In this document: in pieces, positions 18,550-31,229 of the stretch
Numbering within the stretch: position 1 is the first letter of the stretch
Layout of the letters: every line of letters starts with the position of its first letter
NCBI RefSeq assembly: GCF_023349185.1
Contig: NZ_JAKIKY010000007.1
Location: 186,001-250,000, forward strand
From: Shewanella aquimarina
GTDB lineage: Bacteria > Pseudomonadota > Gammaproteobacteria > Enterobacterales > Shewanellaceae
Length of the DNA: 64,000 nucleotides
Direction: 5' to 3'
Made by a program: the position numbers and the translations under genes
Notes under the pieces: generated by a model
The model's input: the letters and a program-made list of their open reading frames with translations, nothing else
Database searches by the model: none
What the model was told of the DNA's origin: nothing

Positions 18550-20754
18550 ATGGTATCTGTTAGAGAAGCACATTTTAAAGACGCAGATTTTCAATTGACC
18601 GAGTGGGTTAATCGTTATCTGAGTGACGCCGATGACGCCAGCACCTTACTCGCGCTGATCAAGCAGATCGAGTCGCTGGTGGCGAAACATGATGCTAACA
18701 ATACCCTGCTGATCGGCCGTGCTCGAGAGCTGATCGAGATCTTAGCGCCGCTCAACATGGATATCGAGACCCTGCAGGCGGCGGTGATCTTCGTGGTGTT
18801 CGATGCTGGCCTGCTGACCGAGGAACAGATGCTTGAGCTGTTTGGCGACAAGCTCACCACCCTGGTTAATAGCGTGGTCACCATGGAAGCCATTGGGGCC
18901 CTTAAGGTCAACGAGCAGAGCCGTAACGCAGAACCCCAGATAGATAACATACGTAAGATGCTGCTGGCCATGGTTGAGGATGTCCGCGCCGTGGTGATCA
19001 AGCTGGCCGAGCGTATCTGTCTGCTGCGTGAGGTTAAGAACGCAGATGAGGAGACTCGTGTCTTACTGGCACGGGAGATCGCCGACATCTATGCGCCCCT
19101 GGCCAATCGCCTTGGCATAGGCCAGCTCAAGTGGGAGCTGGAAGATATCTCGTTTCGCTATCTGCACCCTGAGATCTACAAGGACATCGCCAAGCAGCTC
19201 GATGGCAAGCGGATGGATCGTGAGACCTATATAGATAACTTCGTCAATCAGCTACAGCAGCGATTGGATGACGAGCAGATCCGCGCCAAGGTCTATGGCA
19301 GGCCTAAGCATATCTACAGCATCTGGAAGAAGATGCGCGGTAAAGATCTTACCTTCGATGAACTCTTCGATGTGCGCGCGGTGCGAGTCGTCACCGAGCG
19401 TCTGCAGGACTGCTACGGCGCCTTGGGTGTGGTACACACGCTCTGGCATCATATTCCTAAAGAGTTTGACGATTATGTGGCCAACCCTAAACCCAATGGC
19501 TATCAGTCGATCCACACCATAGTTGTGGGGCCAGAGGGCAAGACGGTGGAGATCCAGATCCGTACCGAGCAGATGCATGAAGATGCCGAGCTGGGGGTGG
19601 CTGCCCACTGGAAGTATAAAGAGGGCACCACAGGCAAGCAGAGCGGCTACGAAGAGAAGATCAACTGGCTGCGTAAGATCCTGCAGTGGCAGGAAGATGT
19701 GGCCGAGAGCGGCAACCTGGTGGACGAGGTGCGTAGCCAGGTGTTTGAAGACAGAGCTTATGTGTTTACACCAAATGGCGACGTGGTGGATCTGCCCATG
19801 GGCTCAACCGTGCTGGATTTCGCCTACTATATCCACTCCCAGGTGGGCCATAGGTGTATCGGTGCCAAGGTCGATGGTCGTATCGTGCCCTTTACCTATC
19901 AGGTCGAAACCGGTGAACGGGTAGAGATCATCACCTCCAAGCATCCTAACCCTAAGCGCGACTGGCTTAACCCTAACCTGGGCTATATCAAGGCATCGCG
20001 CACCCGCTCTAAGATCCAGCATTGGTTCAAGCAGCAGGACAGAGACAAGAATATCGTCGCCGGCCGTGAGATGCTCGAGGCCGAACTGGCACGCTCTGGC
20101 CTGACACTGAAAGATGCTCACAGTGCGGTGGAACGCTTTAATATGGTGGGCATGGACGATCTGCTGGCCGGTATCGGCGGCGGTGACGTCAGGCTCAACC
20201 AGGTGGTCAACCACGTACAGAGCCGGATGAGGGTCAACGAAGTCTCCGAAGAGGAGGCGCTGGAAGATCTGCTGAAGAAGAATCAGGCGCGTTCCACCGG
20301 TAAAGGCAAGGGCCAGGTCGAGGTGAATGGCGTCGGTAATCTGCTCAGCCATATCGCCAAGTGTTGTCAGCCGGTGCCGGGAGATGAGATCTTCGGGTTT
20401 ATCACTAAGGGCAGGGGGATCTCGGTTCACCGAGCCGATTGTGAGCAGGTGAAGGAGCTGATGCGGGTGCATCCCGAGCGCAGCGTCGATGTGGTCTGGG
20501 GTGAGAACTATTCCGGCGGCTATAAGCTCAAGCTCAAGGTGCTGGCCAATGATCGCAGCGGGCTGCTGAGGGATCTCACCTCTGTGCTGGCGGCAGAGAA
20601 ATCAAACGTGCTGGCAATGAGCTCATCATCGGATGTGAAGACCCAGACCGCGGCTATCGAGCTGGAGCTTGAGCTATACAACCTCGAGGGCTTGTCACGG
20701 GTGATTGCCAAGTTGTCTCAGGTGAGTGGCGTTATTGAGGCGAGACGTCTCTAA
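18550..20754 (+). CDS. relA: (p)ppGpp synthetase RelA (GTP pyrophosphokinase)
   Basis: RelA makes (p)ppGpp when ribosomes stall with uncharged tRNA. The 734-residue protein starts MVSVREAHF. The first ~180 residues are the inactive HD-type hydrolase domain. The synthetase follows (RAKVYGRPKHIYSIWKKM, FDELFDVRAVRVV, NGYQSIHTIVVGPEG). Then come TGS (VFTPNGDVVDLPMGSTVLDFAY), the zinc-finger region (HIAKCCQPVPGDEI) and a C-terminal ACT domain. It ends with a strong terminator. The 168-base leader holds a GGGGG/CCCC hairpin but no clear promoter. Confidence 0.97.
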   Translation: MVSVREAHFKDADFQLTEWVNRYLSDADDASTLLALIKQIESLVAKHDANNTLLIGRARELIEILAPLNMDIETLQAAVIFVVFDAGLLTEEQMLELFGDKLTTLVNSVVTMEAIGALKVNEQSRNAEPQIDNIRKMLLAMVEDVRAVVIKLAERICLLREVKNADEETRVLLAREIADIYAPLANRLGIGQLKWELEDISFRYLHPEIYKDIAKQLDGKRMDRETYIDNFVNQLQQRLDDEQIRAKVYGRPKHIYSIWKKMRGKDLTFDELFDVRAVRVVTERLQDCYGALGVVHTLWHHIPKEFDDYVANPKPNGYQSIHTIVVGPEGKTVEIQIRTEQMHEDAELGVAAHWKYKEGTTGKQSGYEEKINWLRKILQWQEDVAESGNLVDEVRSQVFEDRAYVFTPNGDVVDLPMGSTVLDFAYYIHSQVGHRCIGAKVDGRIVPFTYQVETGERVEIITSKHPNPKRDWLNPNLGYIKASRTRSKIQHWFKQQDRDKNIVAGREMLEAELARSGLTLKDAHSAVERFNMVGMDDLLAGIGGGDVRLNQVVNHVQSRMRVNEVSEEEALEDLLKKNQARSTGKGKGQVEVNGVGNLLSHIAKCCQPVPGDEIFGFITKGRGISVHRADCEQVKELMRVHPERSVDVVWGENYSGGYKLKLKVLANDRSGLLRDLTSVLAAEKSNVLAMSSSSDVKTQTAAIELELELYNLEGLSRVIAKLSQVSGVIEARRL

Positions 20755-20787
20755 GGCTTAAATGACAGTCTACATACAATAATTAAG

Positions 20788-20809
20788 AGGCGGCCCTGGC
20801 CGCCTTTTT
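20788..20809 (+). terminator. relA terminator just ahead of mazG
   Basis: A perfect 8-bp GC-rich stem AGGCGGCC / GGCCGCCT is followed by TTTT. It ends only 13 bases before the mazG ATG, leaving no room for a separate mazG promoter after it. Confidence 0.88.
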
Positions 20810-20822
20810 AATGAGGTAAACG

Positions 20823-21620
20823 ATGCAGAGCAAATCAGACATCCAGAGACTGCTGACCATAATGGAGCGGCTCAGAGACCCACAGACGGGTTGCCCCTGG
20901 GACAAGGCCCAGAGCTATCAGACCATAGTACCCTTCACGCTGGAAGAAGCCTTCGAAGTGGCCGACACCATAGAGCGCGGCGCCCTAGATGAGCTACCCG
21001 GGGAACTCGGCGATCTGCTGTTTCAGGTGATCTTCTATTGTCAGTTGGGTAAAGAGCAGGGCAGGTTCGATTTTGAGCAGGTGGTGGAGAAGATCTGCAC
21101 TAAGCTCACCGAGCGTCATCCCCACGTATTTGGCGAGATGAGTCAGGCCTCAAGCGAGTCGGTGCGCGAGACCTGGGAGAGCATCAAGGCCAAGGAGCGC
21201 GCCGGGCGCTCGCTGCATTCGGTGCTGGATGATATTCCAAGGGCACTGCCAGCCCTGACCCGCGCGGCCAAGGTACAGCGCCGGGTGGCAACTGTGGGCT
21301 TCGACTGGAACGACTTAGGGCCTGTGGTGGCCAAGATCCATGAGGAGATCGATGAGGTGATGGTGGAGGTCGCCGCCCAGAATAGCGACAAGATGGAGGA
21401 TGAGCTGGGTGATCTGTTGTTTGCCGTGGTGAATCTGGCCAGGCATCTTAAGCTGGACCCTGAGCAGGCGCTGCGCCGGGCGACCAACAAGTTTGAACAT
21501 CGCTTTCGTGGTGTGGAGGCCCTGGCAGCCCAGGCGGACAAACCCATGCAGGCGCATACCCTTGAGGAACTGGATGCCTATTGGGAGCAAGTCAAGCGAA
21601 ATGATCCCTTAAAAGGCTAA
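20823..21620 (+). CDS. mazG: Nucleoside triphosphate pyrophosphohydrolase MazG
   Basis: MazG hydrolyses (d)NTPs to monophosphates and pyrophosphate and affects ppGpp levels under starvation. The 265-residue protein has two MazG repeats. The first shows CPWDKAQSYQTIVPFTLEE and EELPGELGDLLFQVIF-like acidic motifs near 20-70. The second shows EIDEVMVEVAAQNSDKMEDE followed by LGDLLFAVVNLARH near 180-215. GAGGTAAACG before the ATG is a good ribosome-binding site. Because a terminator ends just upstream, expression probably depends on readthrough from relA or a promoter inside it. Confidence 0.96.
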   Translation: MQSKSDIQRLLTIMERLRDPQTGCPWDKAQSYQTIVPFTLEEAFEVADTIERGALDELPGELGDLLFQVIFYCQLGKEQGRFDFEQVVEKICTKLTERHPHVFGEMSQASSESVRETWESIKAKERAGRSLHSVLDDIPRALPALTRAAKVQRRVATVGFDWNDLGPVVAKIHEEIDEVMVEVAAQNSDKMEDELGDLLFAVVNLARHLKLDPEQALRRATNKFEHRFRGVEALAAQADKPMQAHTLEELDAYWEQVKRNDPLKG

Positions 21621-21639
21621 AATAGTTGCTGTTACCTAT

Positions 21640-21668
21640 TTGTCGAATCCAAAGGGCTTTGATATAAT
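21640..21668 (+). promoter_or_regulatory. pyrG sigma-70 promoter
   Basis: TTGTCG (21640-21645) and TATAAT (21663-21668) are 17 bases apart. The -10 is followed by AACGCCCCG, a GC-rich discriminator of the type associated with ppGpp sensitivity (that regulation is inference). Confidence 0.75.
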
Positions 21669-21670
21669 AA

Positions 21671-23368
<1,698 letters not shown>

Positions 23369-23380
23369 TCTTTATACAAG

Positions 23381-23414
23381 AGCCGCTTCCGAGTCTCGGA
23401 GGCGGCTTTTTTGT
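23381..23414 (+). terminator. pyrG terminator
   Basis: A long inverted repeat (AGCCGCTTCCGAG / CTCGGAGGCGGCT) is followed by TTTTTTG. It separates pyrG from eno. Confidence 0.88.
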
Positions 23415-23460
23415 TTCAGATGATGTAAATTTAGCGATAAGAATTTTAGTTTTGCATTAA

Positions 23461-24795
<1,335 letters not shown>

Positions 24796-24819
24796 CCGAG
24801 TTTTTACGGTTAATTTGGT

Positions 24820-24848
24820 AAAAGGCCACCACTTGGTGGCCTTTTTTG
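24820..24848 (+). terminator. eno terminator
   Basis: The hairpin AAGGCCACC-ACTT-GGTGGCCTT is followed by TTTT, immediately downstream of eno. Confidence 0.88.
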
Positions 24849-24894
24849 TTGTAATATCAGTTCAGCCTTTTAACAGAGATAAAGCCCATTAAGG

Positions 24895-25197
24895 ATGAAG
24901 CGACTTCTTATCGCCATGTTTATGCTGCTTGGTCTGCTCCAGTATCGACTCTGGTGGGGACAAAATAGCCTTCCCGAATCTTTTCAGCTGCAGGAACAGA
25001 TCAAGTTGCAGCGCGAGAGTAACGCCAAACTCATCGAACGAAATCAGGTACTCAAAGAAGAGATTCTCGACCTTAGACGCGGTACCGAGGCGCTTGAAGA
25101 ACGCGCCCGCAACGAACTGGGGATGGTGAAACAGGGAGAGACCTTCTTTCGGGTAGTGGGTGAGCCTCAGCGTAAAGCCGAGATCGGCGAGCACTAA
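24895..25197 (+). CDS. ftsB: Cell division protein FtsB
   Basis: FtsB joins FtsL and FtsQ in the divisome. This 100-residue bitopic protein has a short cytoplasmic N-terminus, one membrane helix (about 4-22, LLIAMFMLLGLLQYRLWWG) and a periplasmic leucine-zipper-like coiled coil (about 30-75, LQEQIKLQRESNAKLIERNQVLKEEI). The conserved EERARNELGMVKQGETFFRVV end follows. It precedes ispD, the usual ftsB-ispD-ispF order. Confidence 0.95.
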   Translation: MKRLLIAMFMLLGLLQYRLWWGQNSLPESFQLQEQIKLQRESNAKLIERNQVLKEEILDLRRGTEALEERARNELGMVKQGETFFRVVGEPQRKAEIGEH

Positions 25198-25238
25198 CCT
25201 CAAACGGTTTCGCCTAAAAGTGACACGAGTTAACACCT

Positions 25239-25970
25239 ATGATTAGTCGCATACAAGAGCTGGTTGCTATCGTGCCCGCCGCCGGCATAGGCGCGCGAAT
25301 GGGCGCCGAGATCCCAAAGCAATATCTGATGTTAAATCATCAACCTATCCTGGCGCACACCTTAGATGTGCTATTGGCACATCCGCGCATCACCCAGGTG
25401 ATTATTGCCCTGAACCCTGAAGATAACTATTTCGCCAAGCTGGTCCAGGCGGCCCATCCTAAGCTGATGACAGTTATCGGCGGTAAAGAGCGCGCCGATT
25501 CTGTGCTGAGCGCTCTCAAGGCGGCACCGAGTGATGCCTGGGCGCTGGTACATGATGCCGCGCGCCCCTGCCTGAGCGCCTTGGATATCGACAAGCTGAT
25601 CGTCGCCTGCGAGACAGATGTGGGTGCTGAGCAGGGCGCCATACTGGCGATGCCGGTGCGCGACACCATGAAGCGCTCGGGTGAAGGGGGAGCTATTCAA
25701 GAGACCGTCTGCCGGGAGAATCTCTGGCATGCGCTGACACCCCAGCTGTTCCCGGTTCAGAGTCTTAAGCACAATCTTAATGATGCCCTGGCCGCGGATG
25801 TTGCCATTACCGATGAGGCCTCGGCGATGGAGTGGGCCGGAGGTCGGCCGCTATTGGTGAGTGGACGCTTCGACAACATCAAGGTGACCCATCCAGACGA
25901 TCTGCAACTGGCGGCGCTGTTTCTGCAGGCGGCTGCGAGTGACTTAATTTCGAACACAGGTGAAAAGTAG
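25239..25970 (+). CDS. ispD: 2-C-methyl-D-erythritol 4-phosphate cytidylyltransferase
   Basis: IspD couples CTP to methylerythritol phosphate in the MEP isoprenoid pathway. The 243-residue protein has the nucleotide-binding start AIVPAAGIGARMGAEIPKQYL, the GKERADSVLSAL segment, VHDAARPCL and the late TDEASAMEW region. Its stop directly abuts the ATG of ispF, so the two are cotranslated. The 41-base gap after ftsB suggests one transcript. Confidence 0.97.
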   Translation: MISRIQELVAIVPAAGIGARMGAEIPKQYLMLNHQPILAHTLDVLLAHPRITQVIIALNPEDNYFAKLVQAAHPKLMTVIGGKERADSVLSALKAAPSDAWALVHDAARPCLSALDIDKLIVACETDVGAEQGAILAMPVRDTMKRSGEGGAIQETVCRENLWHALTPQLFPVQSLKHNLNDALAADVAITDEASAMEWAGGRPLLVSGRFDNIKVTHPDDLQLAALFLQAAASDLISNTGEK

Positions 25971-26456
25971 ATGAATATACGTATCGGCCACGGTTTCGAT
26001 GTGCATAAATTCGGCGGCGAGTTACCGCTTATCCTCGGCGGGGTGGAAGTCCCCTATGATACCGGCCTGGTCGCGCACTCGGACGGTGACGTGGTGCTGC
26101 ATGCCATCTCAGATGCCATTCTTGGCGCCATGGCCCTAGGGGATATCGGCAAACATTTTCCCGATACCGCCCCAGAATTTAAAGGGGCCGACAGCCGCGT
26201 GCTGCTACGTCACTGCTACCAGCTGGCGCTGGATAAGGGCTATAGGCTTGGTAATCTGGATGTCACCATCATCGCCCAGGCACCTAAGATGCTGCCCCAT
26301 ATTCAGGCGATACGCGAGTGTTTAAGCAGTGACTTAGACAGTGATATTGAAGCGATCAATGTAAAGGCTACCACCACAGAGAAGCTTGGCTTTACCGGGC
26401 GCAAAGAGGGGATAGCGGTGGAAGCCGTGGTGCTGATGTGCGCCTCCCTGAGATAA
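25971..26456 (+). CDS. ispF: 2-C-methyl-D-erythritol 2,4-cyclodiphosphate synthase
   Basis: IspF cyclises CDP-methylerythritol phosphate with release of CMP, the next-but-one step after IspD. The 161 residues include the metal-binding start [13 protein letters not shown], the [19 protein letters not shown] motif and the C-terminal [17 protein letters not shown] loop. There is no gap to ispD, and truD follows after 9 bases. Confidence 0.98.
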   Translation: MNIRIGHGFDVHKFGGELPLILGGVEVPYDTGLVAHSDGDVVLHAISDAILGAMALGDIGKHFPDTAPEFKGADSRVLLRHCYQLALDKGYRLGNLDVTIIAQAPKMLPHIQAIRECLSSDLDSDIEAINVKATTTEKLGFTGRKEGIAVEAVVLMCASLR

Positions 26457-26465
26457 GAGAGAGTT

Positions 26466-27533
26466 ATGACCCCACTACATTATTTGCATGGCCAGCCCGA
26501 GGCGAGCGCCGACTTAAGAACTTTTAATAGCGATTTTATCGTGCAGGAGCTATTGCCATTCCTCCCGACAGGAGAGGGGGAGCATCACATGCTGCACATT
26601 CGCAAAGAGGGGTTAAATACCGCCGATGTGGCGCGCATGCTCTCAAGTTTTGCAGGGGTGCATCCTAAAGAGGTGACCTTTGCCGGCCAGAAAGATAGAC
26701 ATGCCATCACTGAGCAGTGGTTCGGGGTGCGTATTCCCGGCAAGAGTATGCCCGACTGGCAGTCGCTCAACAGCGAGCAGCTCACCGTGCTTTCCAGTGC
26801 TCGTCACGGCAAGAAGCTGCGCACCGGCGCCCTCGCGGGTAACCGCTTCACCCTGACCTTAAGGGCTGTGTCTGACATGGACGCTTTGGTGCGGCGCATC
26901 GAGCTGATCAAAGCCACCGGCGTGCCAAACTACTTTGGCGAGCAACGCTTCGGCCACGATGGTAAGAATCTCACTTTTGGTCGTTTGATGCTCAGCGGAC
27001 GCAAGAAGGTGAAAGACAGAAATAAGCGCAGCATCTATCTCTCTGCGGTGCGCTCTCATCTCTTTAATCAGCTGGTGAGCGAGAGACTGCGCCAGCATGA
27101 GCTGAAGACGCTCGAGGGCGACTGTGTGATGCTGGCCGGCAGCAAGAGCTATTTCGTGGCTAATCCTTGGGACGAGGAACTGATGGCCCGTCTGTCACAG
27201 AAGGACATCCAACTCTCGGCGCCCATGTGGGGCAGAGGTCAGGCATTGAGCGAAGCTGAGGCGTTAGCCTTTGAGCAGAGTGTTTGCCATCAGTACCCTG
27301 AGGATCTTGCTGGCCTGGAGCAGGCAGGTCTGAATCAGGAGCGTCGCCCCCTGCTGCTTATGCCCCAGCAACTGAGTTACGAGATTAAGGATGATGTCAT
27401 AGTGATAAAGTTCGCCCTACCGGCCGGTAGCTTTGCCACCTCTGTGCTGCGGGAACTGGTGAATTATCAAGATGTCAAAGAGCGGGAATATCAGGCCAGA
27501 AAGGCCGCAGCGAGTGAAGAAGCCCATGATTAA
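26466..27533 (+). CDS. truD: tRNA pseudouridine(13) synthase TruD
   Basis: TruD makes pseudouridine 13 in tRNA-Glu. The 355-residue protein shows [33 protein letters not shown] sequence at the N-terminus. The catalytic motif [16 protein letters not shown], with the active aspartate near residue 80, and the [15 protein letters not shown] segment before the inserted TRUD domain follow. The start has GAGAGAGTT upstream. The stop overlaps the first 8 bases of surE. Confidence 0.96.
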   Translation: MTPLHYLHGQPEASADLRTFNSDFIVQELLPFLPTGEGEHHMLHIRKEGLNTADVARMLSSFAGVHPKEVTFAGQKDRHAITEQWFGVRIPGKSMPDWQSLNSEQLTVLSSARHGKKLRTGALAGNRFTLTLRAVSDMDALVRRIELIKATGVPNYFGEQRFGHDGKNLTFGRLMLSGRKKVKDRNKRSIYLSAVRSHLFNQLVSERLRQHELKTLEGDCVMLAGSKSYFVANPWDEELMARLSQKDIQLSAPMWGRGQALSEAEALAFEQSVCHQYPEDLAGLEQAGLNQERRPLLLMPQQLSYEIKDDVIVIKFALPAGSFATSVLRELVNYQDVKEREYQARKAAASEEAHD

Positions 27534-28275
27534 GATATTGGTAAGCAATGATGATGGCATCACGGCGCCGGGTATCGCGGCCCTGTCCAATGCCCTGGCG
27601 AAGCACTTTGACGTGATGACAGTCGGTCCGGATCGCAACTGCTCCGGTGCCAGTAATTCACTAACCTTGACTAACCCTTTGAGAATTAATAAGTTAGACA
27701 ATGGTTATATTTCCGTCAGTGGTACGCCAACCGATTGTGTACATCTGGCCATTCGCGAATTTTATGCCCATGAGCCGGATATCGTGGTGTCCGGCATCAA
27801 TGCCGGTGCGAATATGGGGGATGACACCCTCTATTCGGGTACCGTCGCGGCGGCGATGGAAGGACGCTTTCTGGGCTTGCCGGCGATTGCCATCTCGCTT
27901 GTGGGCCGAGAACTGAAGCATTATGACAGCGCAGCCCATTACGCCTGTAAGATAGTGGCTGGCTTGATCGATAGCCCTATCGCTTCGGATCAGATCTTAA
28001 ATGTGAATGTGCCGGACTTACCGCTCAGTGAGATCAAGGGCATAAAGGTGACCCGCCTCGGCGCCAGACACAGGGCCGAGGGCATGGTACGCATGCAAGA
28101 TCCGGCCGGACGCGAAATATTTTGGCTGGGTCCGCCGGGTGAAGAGCAAGATGCCAGCGAAGGCACTGACTTTCATGCCGCGGCCAACGGCTATGTGTCG
28201 GTGACGCCATTGACGGTGGATCTGACCGCATTTGAACAAGTACCAAAGATAAAGCAATGGATAGAGCAATTATGA
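27526..28275 (+). CDS. surE: 5'/3'-nucleotidase SurE
   Basis: SurE is a metal-dependent survival nucleotidase acting on nucleoside monophosphates. From [17 protein letters not shown] the protein has 249 residues; the frame extends 18 codons upstream inside truD, but this ATG gives the family N-terminus. The [26 protein letters not shown] and [26 protein letters not shown] motifs are complete. It overlaps truD by 8 bases and pcm by 4 (ATGA). Confidence 0.97.
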   Translation: MIKILVSNDDGITAPGIAALSNALAKHFDVMTVGPDRNCSGASNSLTLTNPLRINKLDNGYISVSGTPTDCVHLAIREFYAHEPDIVVSGINAGANMGDDTLYSGTVAAAMEGRFLGLPAIAISLVGRELKHYDSAAHYACKIVAGLIDSPIASDQILNVNVPDLPLSEIKGIKVTRLGARHRAEGMVRMQDPAGREIFWLGPPGEEQDASEGTDFHAAANGYVSVTPLTVDLTAFEQVPKIKQWIEQL

Positions 28276-28907
28276 ATGGGGTAGCCACAACGGCGGCATT
28301 GAATCTGGCACGTCACCTTCAGGGGGCGGGGATAGTTAATGCTGATGTTTTATCTGTGGTGGCGAAGACGCCGAGAGAGCTGTTTCTCGATGCGGCCCTG
28401 GGCCATAAGGCCTATGAAAATACTGCTCTGCCCATAGGACAGGGACAAACTATCTCTCAGCCCTACATAGTTGCGCGCATGACGGAGCTGCTGCTGGAAT
28501 CGCATCCCAAGCGCGTATTGGAGATAGGCACAGGTTCTGGTTATCAGGCGGCTATATTGGCGCAGTTGGTGGATGAGCTCTGTACTGTCGAGCGCATCAA
28601 GAGCCTGCAGATCCAGGCGCGCCAACGTCTAAAGCGCCTCGATCTGCATAACGTCTCCTTTAAATATGGTGACGGCTGGAAGGGATGGGCGAACAAGGGG
28701 CCCTTCGACGCCATCATGGTGACGGCCGCGGCCAGCAGTGTGCCTCAGGCGCTGCTCCAGCAGTTGGCCGATGGCGGCGTGCTGGTTATCCCCGTCGGCG
28801 ACGAGGTTCAACAATTGATGCGCGTGGTGCGCCAAGGCGACCAATTTCATTCGCAGACTATCGAGATGGTGAAGTTTGTCCCCCTGGTTAACGGTGAACT
28901 CGCCTAG
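28272..28907 (+). CDS. pcm: Protein-L-isoaspartate O-methyltransferase
   Basis: Pcm methylates L-isoaspartyl residues, starting repair of aged proteins. The 211-residue form begins at an ATG sharing ATGA with the surE stop; an ATG five codons upstream is possible. Motifs are [24 protein letters not shown], the SAM-binding [18 protein letters not shown], and the [17 protein letters not shown] segment. The surE-pcm-nlpD-rpoS order is a classic stationary-phase cluster. Confidence 0.96.
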   Translation: MNGVATTAALNLARHLQGAGIVNADVLSVVAKTPRELFLDAALGHKAYENTALPIGQGQTISQPYIVARMTELLLESHPKRVLEIGTGSGYQAAILAQLVDELCTVERIKSLQIQARQRLKRLDLHNVSFKYGDGWKGWANKGPFDAIMVTAAASSVPQALLQQLADGGVLVIPVGDEVQQLMRVVRQGDQFHSQTIEMVKFVPLVNGELA

Positions 28908-28956
28908 TGGTGGTTGTCATGTTTTTCGCTGGCGCTAAGGGAATAGGGGAGCTGTC

Positions 28957-29901
28957 ATGCTGAGCCCCCCGAGTCGGTGTAGGTTTTTGCAAAAGCTTGT
29001 TCAAAAGCCTGTCGGCATTCTATGTGTCTTGATGCTTACCTGTCTGCTGAACGCCTGTAGTTTTCAGGCCCATTCTCCCGCTCCCGTGGTCAATGTTAAC
29101 TCGCCGGTGAAAAAAGCCTATAAACGAGGCGGCCTCACCTCCGACCACTATAAGGTCAGGCGTGGCGATACCCTCTATTCGATCGCCTGGGCGGCCAACA
29201 AAGATTTTGTCGAAATTGCCCGATATAACGGGCTTCGCAAGCCCTATACCATCTATCCAGGACAGGTTTTAAAGCTAAAATCGACAAACGCTGTTACAAA
29301 TAGCAAAACCCAGCGTAGCACTCAGGTATCGAGTAAAAAAACGCAGCAAAATACAGTTAAAAGTCAACCTAAACAAACAGTTAAATCTAGTCAGCAGGTG
29401 GCTACCAGTAAAACGGCTCCGGTGAAAAAATCGCTTGATCGGGGCGATAAATCTGCGTACGCTGTAACAACTGGTCAACAAAATATTAACGGTGTTATCC
29501 ACAAGCCCAGTAGCACCCTACCCAAGAAGGTTCAGCGCTGGCATTGGCCTGTTAAAGGCAAGTTGATCGGCACATTCTCTACCAAGGAGCAAGGTAATAA
29601 AGGGATTAAGATCGCAGGATCCCGAGGCGATCGCATTCAGGCCGCCGCCGATGGGCGAGTGGTGTATGCGGGAAATGCACTAAGGGGATACGGTAATCTG
29701 GTGATCATTAAGCATAGCGATGACTATCTCAGTGCTTATGCCCATGCCGATAAGATCTTAGTAAAAGAGAAGCAGTTCGTTACCGCGGGACAAACGGTGG
29801 CGAAAATGGGACAAACGGGTACCAACAGAGTGATGCTGCATTTCGAGATACGGTATCACGGCAAATCCGTTGACCCACTTAAATTTTTGCCTAAATCATA
29901 A
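28957..29901 (+). CDS. nlpD: Lipoprotein NlpD (LysM and degenerate LytM/M23 domains)
   Basis: NlpD activates the amidase AmiC during septum splitting. The 314-residue protein has a lipoprotein signal with lipobox LLNAC near residue 30 and one LysM domain (about 65-110, YKVRRGDTLYSIAWAANKDF). A Ser/Thr/Gln/Lys-rich linker (about 110-190) follows, and a C-terminal LytM domain ends the chain. In that domain the usual HxxxD reads NKGIKIAG and the usual HLH reads MLH. Zinc ligands are therefore missing, as expected for a non-enzymatic activator. GGGGAGCTGTC precedes the ATG. In relatives the rpoS promoters lie inside this gene. Confidence 0.94.
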   Translation: MLSPPSRCRFLQKLVQKPVGILCVLMLTCLLNACSFQAHSPAPVVNVNSPVKKAYKRGGLTSDHYKVRRGDTLYSIAWAANKDFVEIARYNGLRKPYTIYPGQVLKLKSTNAVTNSKTQRSTQVSSKKTQQNTVKSQPKQTVKSSQQVATSKTAPVKKSLDRGDKSAYAVTTGQQNINGVIHKPSSTLPKKVQRWHWPVKGKLIGTFSTKEQGNKGIKIAGSRGDRIQAAADGRVVYAGNALRGYGNLVIIKHSDDYLSAYAHADKILVKEKQFVTAGQTVAKMGQTGTNRVMLHFEIRYHGKSVDPLKFLPKS

Positions 29902-29978
29902 TTTTATAGGCGCCATTTTGGCAATTGGAGGACAGTAAAGTGCAGTAAATTAGCATGTAAAATTTGGGAGAGTATATT

Positions 29979-30953
29979 ATGGGTCGTAAACAATCTACCG
30001 CCGTGGCGGAGCCCTTGGTTGACTTGTCTAAGAATGAGTCTGATCTATCAGTGACCAACAGCAAGGAGGTTTTGAAAGAAGCAGAACTAGAACAGCAAGT
30101 ACAAGATGACTTACAAAAGAACTTAGATGCCACTCAGCTGTATTTAAGTGAAATTGGATTTTCCCCCCTATTGAGTGCGGAAGAGGAGGTTTATTTCTCA
30201 CGTAAGGCCCTAAAAGGCTGTGAAAAATCTCGCAACCGTATGATTGAGAGTAATCTCAGACTCGTCGTAAAAATTGCACGTCGTTATAACAATCGTGGCT
30301 TAGCATTATTGGATCTGATTGAAGAAGGTAATTTAGGTTTGATCCGTGCCGTCGAAAAGTTCGATCCGGAACGCGGTTTTCGATTCTCTACCTATGCTAC
30401 CTGGTGGATCCGCCAGACCATAGAACGTGCGATCATGAATCAAACCCGTACCATTCGCCTACCTATTCATGTGGTGAAGGAGCTCAACGTTTACCTTCGT
30501 ACCGCTAGGGAACTCGCGCACAAGCTAGATCATGAGCCTACCGCCGAGGAGATCGCCGAGCAGTTAGACTTGCCCAGTAGCGATGTGAGTAAGATGCTTA
30601 AGCTCAATGAGCGTATCACCTCTGTCGATACACCGCTGGGTGGCGACAACGACAAGGCATTGCTGGACGTGTTAGCCGACGATGATTGCGTGGGCCCAGA
30701 TTACAAGGTACAAGACGATGATATGTCTAAGTCTGTCGTACGCTGGCTAGACGAGCTGAACAGCAAGCAGAGAGAAGTGCTTGCCCGTCGTTTCGGTTTG
30801 CTAGGCTATGAGCCATCGACTCTTGAAAATGTCGGTAAGGAGATAGGTCTCACTCGTGAGAGAGTACGCCAGATCCAGGTGGAAGCCCTGAAACGGTTAA
30901 GAGATCTGCTCAGTGCACAAGGACTATCGGTAGAAGCTATCTTCAGAGTATAA
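29979..30953 (+). CDS. rpoS: RNA polymerase sigma factor RpoS
   Basis: RpoS is the general stress and stationary-phase sigma factor. From [16 protein letters not shown] it has 324 residues. Region 1.2/2 is very close to E. coli ([61 protein letters not shown]). Region 3 ([18 protein letters not shown]) and region 4 ([22 protein letters not shown]) follow. A TTG five codons upstream overlaps the GGGAGAG ribosome-binding site, so the ATG is preferred. The N-terminal ~45 residues differ from enterics, as usual. Confidence 0.97.
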   Translation: MGRKQSTAVAEPLVDLSKNESDLSVTNSKEVLKEAELEQQVQDDLQKNLDATQLYLSEIGFSPLLSAEEEVYFSRKALKGCEKSRNRMIESNLRLVVKIARRYNNRGLALLDLIEEGNLGLIRAVEKFDPERGFRFSTYATWWIRQTIERAIMNQTRTIRLPIHVVKELNVYLRTARELAHKLDHEPTAEEIAEQLDLPSSDVSKMLKLNERITSVDTPLGGDNDKALLDVLADDDCVGPDYKVQDDDMSKSVVRWLDELNSKQREVLARRFGLLGYEPSTLENVGKEIGLTRERVRQIQVEALKRLRDLLSAQGLSVEAIFRV

Positions 30954-31142
30954 GTGTGTATCGGGGTGTAGGCTTAAGGGCTGATTTAATGTACTTATTG
31001 CCGTTTTGAATTTGTCGCCTGGTTGAACTGGCCGTATGTTGGCTAGAAGGTCGATGAGCAGTGCTAGCGTCTTGTTGAGAAAAGTTGTGGTAAGCGCCCT
31101 AAGGTGTAAACCTTTTTCATGAAGAGCCGACCCCAGAATTAA

Positions 31143-31173
31143 AAAAAGCGCATCTCTAAGAGGTGCGCTTTTT
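31143..31173. terminator. Shared bidirectional terminator between rpoS and mutS
   Basis: The inverted repeat AAGCGCATCTC / GAGGTGCGCTT is flanked by an A run on the left and a T run on the right. It can end rpoS transcripts on the plus strand and mutS transcripts on the minus strand. Confidence 0.82.
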
Positions 31174-31182
31174 GCTGTCTAG

Positions 31183-31229
31183 ACTTGATTAACCTAGCTG
31201 TATTTAATTAACCTGCCTGTATTTAATCA
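31183..31229. repeat. About 2.5 copies of a 19-bp tandem repeat reaching the mutS stop codon
   Basis: Successive units read TTGATTAACCTAGCTGTA, TTTAATTAACCTGCCTGTA and TTTAATCAACGTAGCTGTT, so the block ends inside the coding end of mutS. Its stop codon (31227-31229, minus strand) lies in the third unit. Confidence 0.78.
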
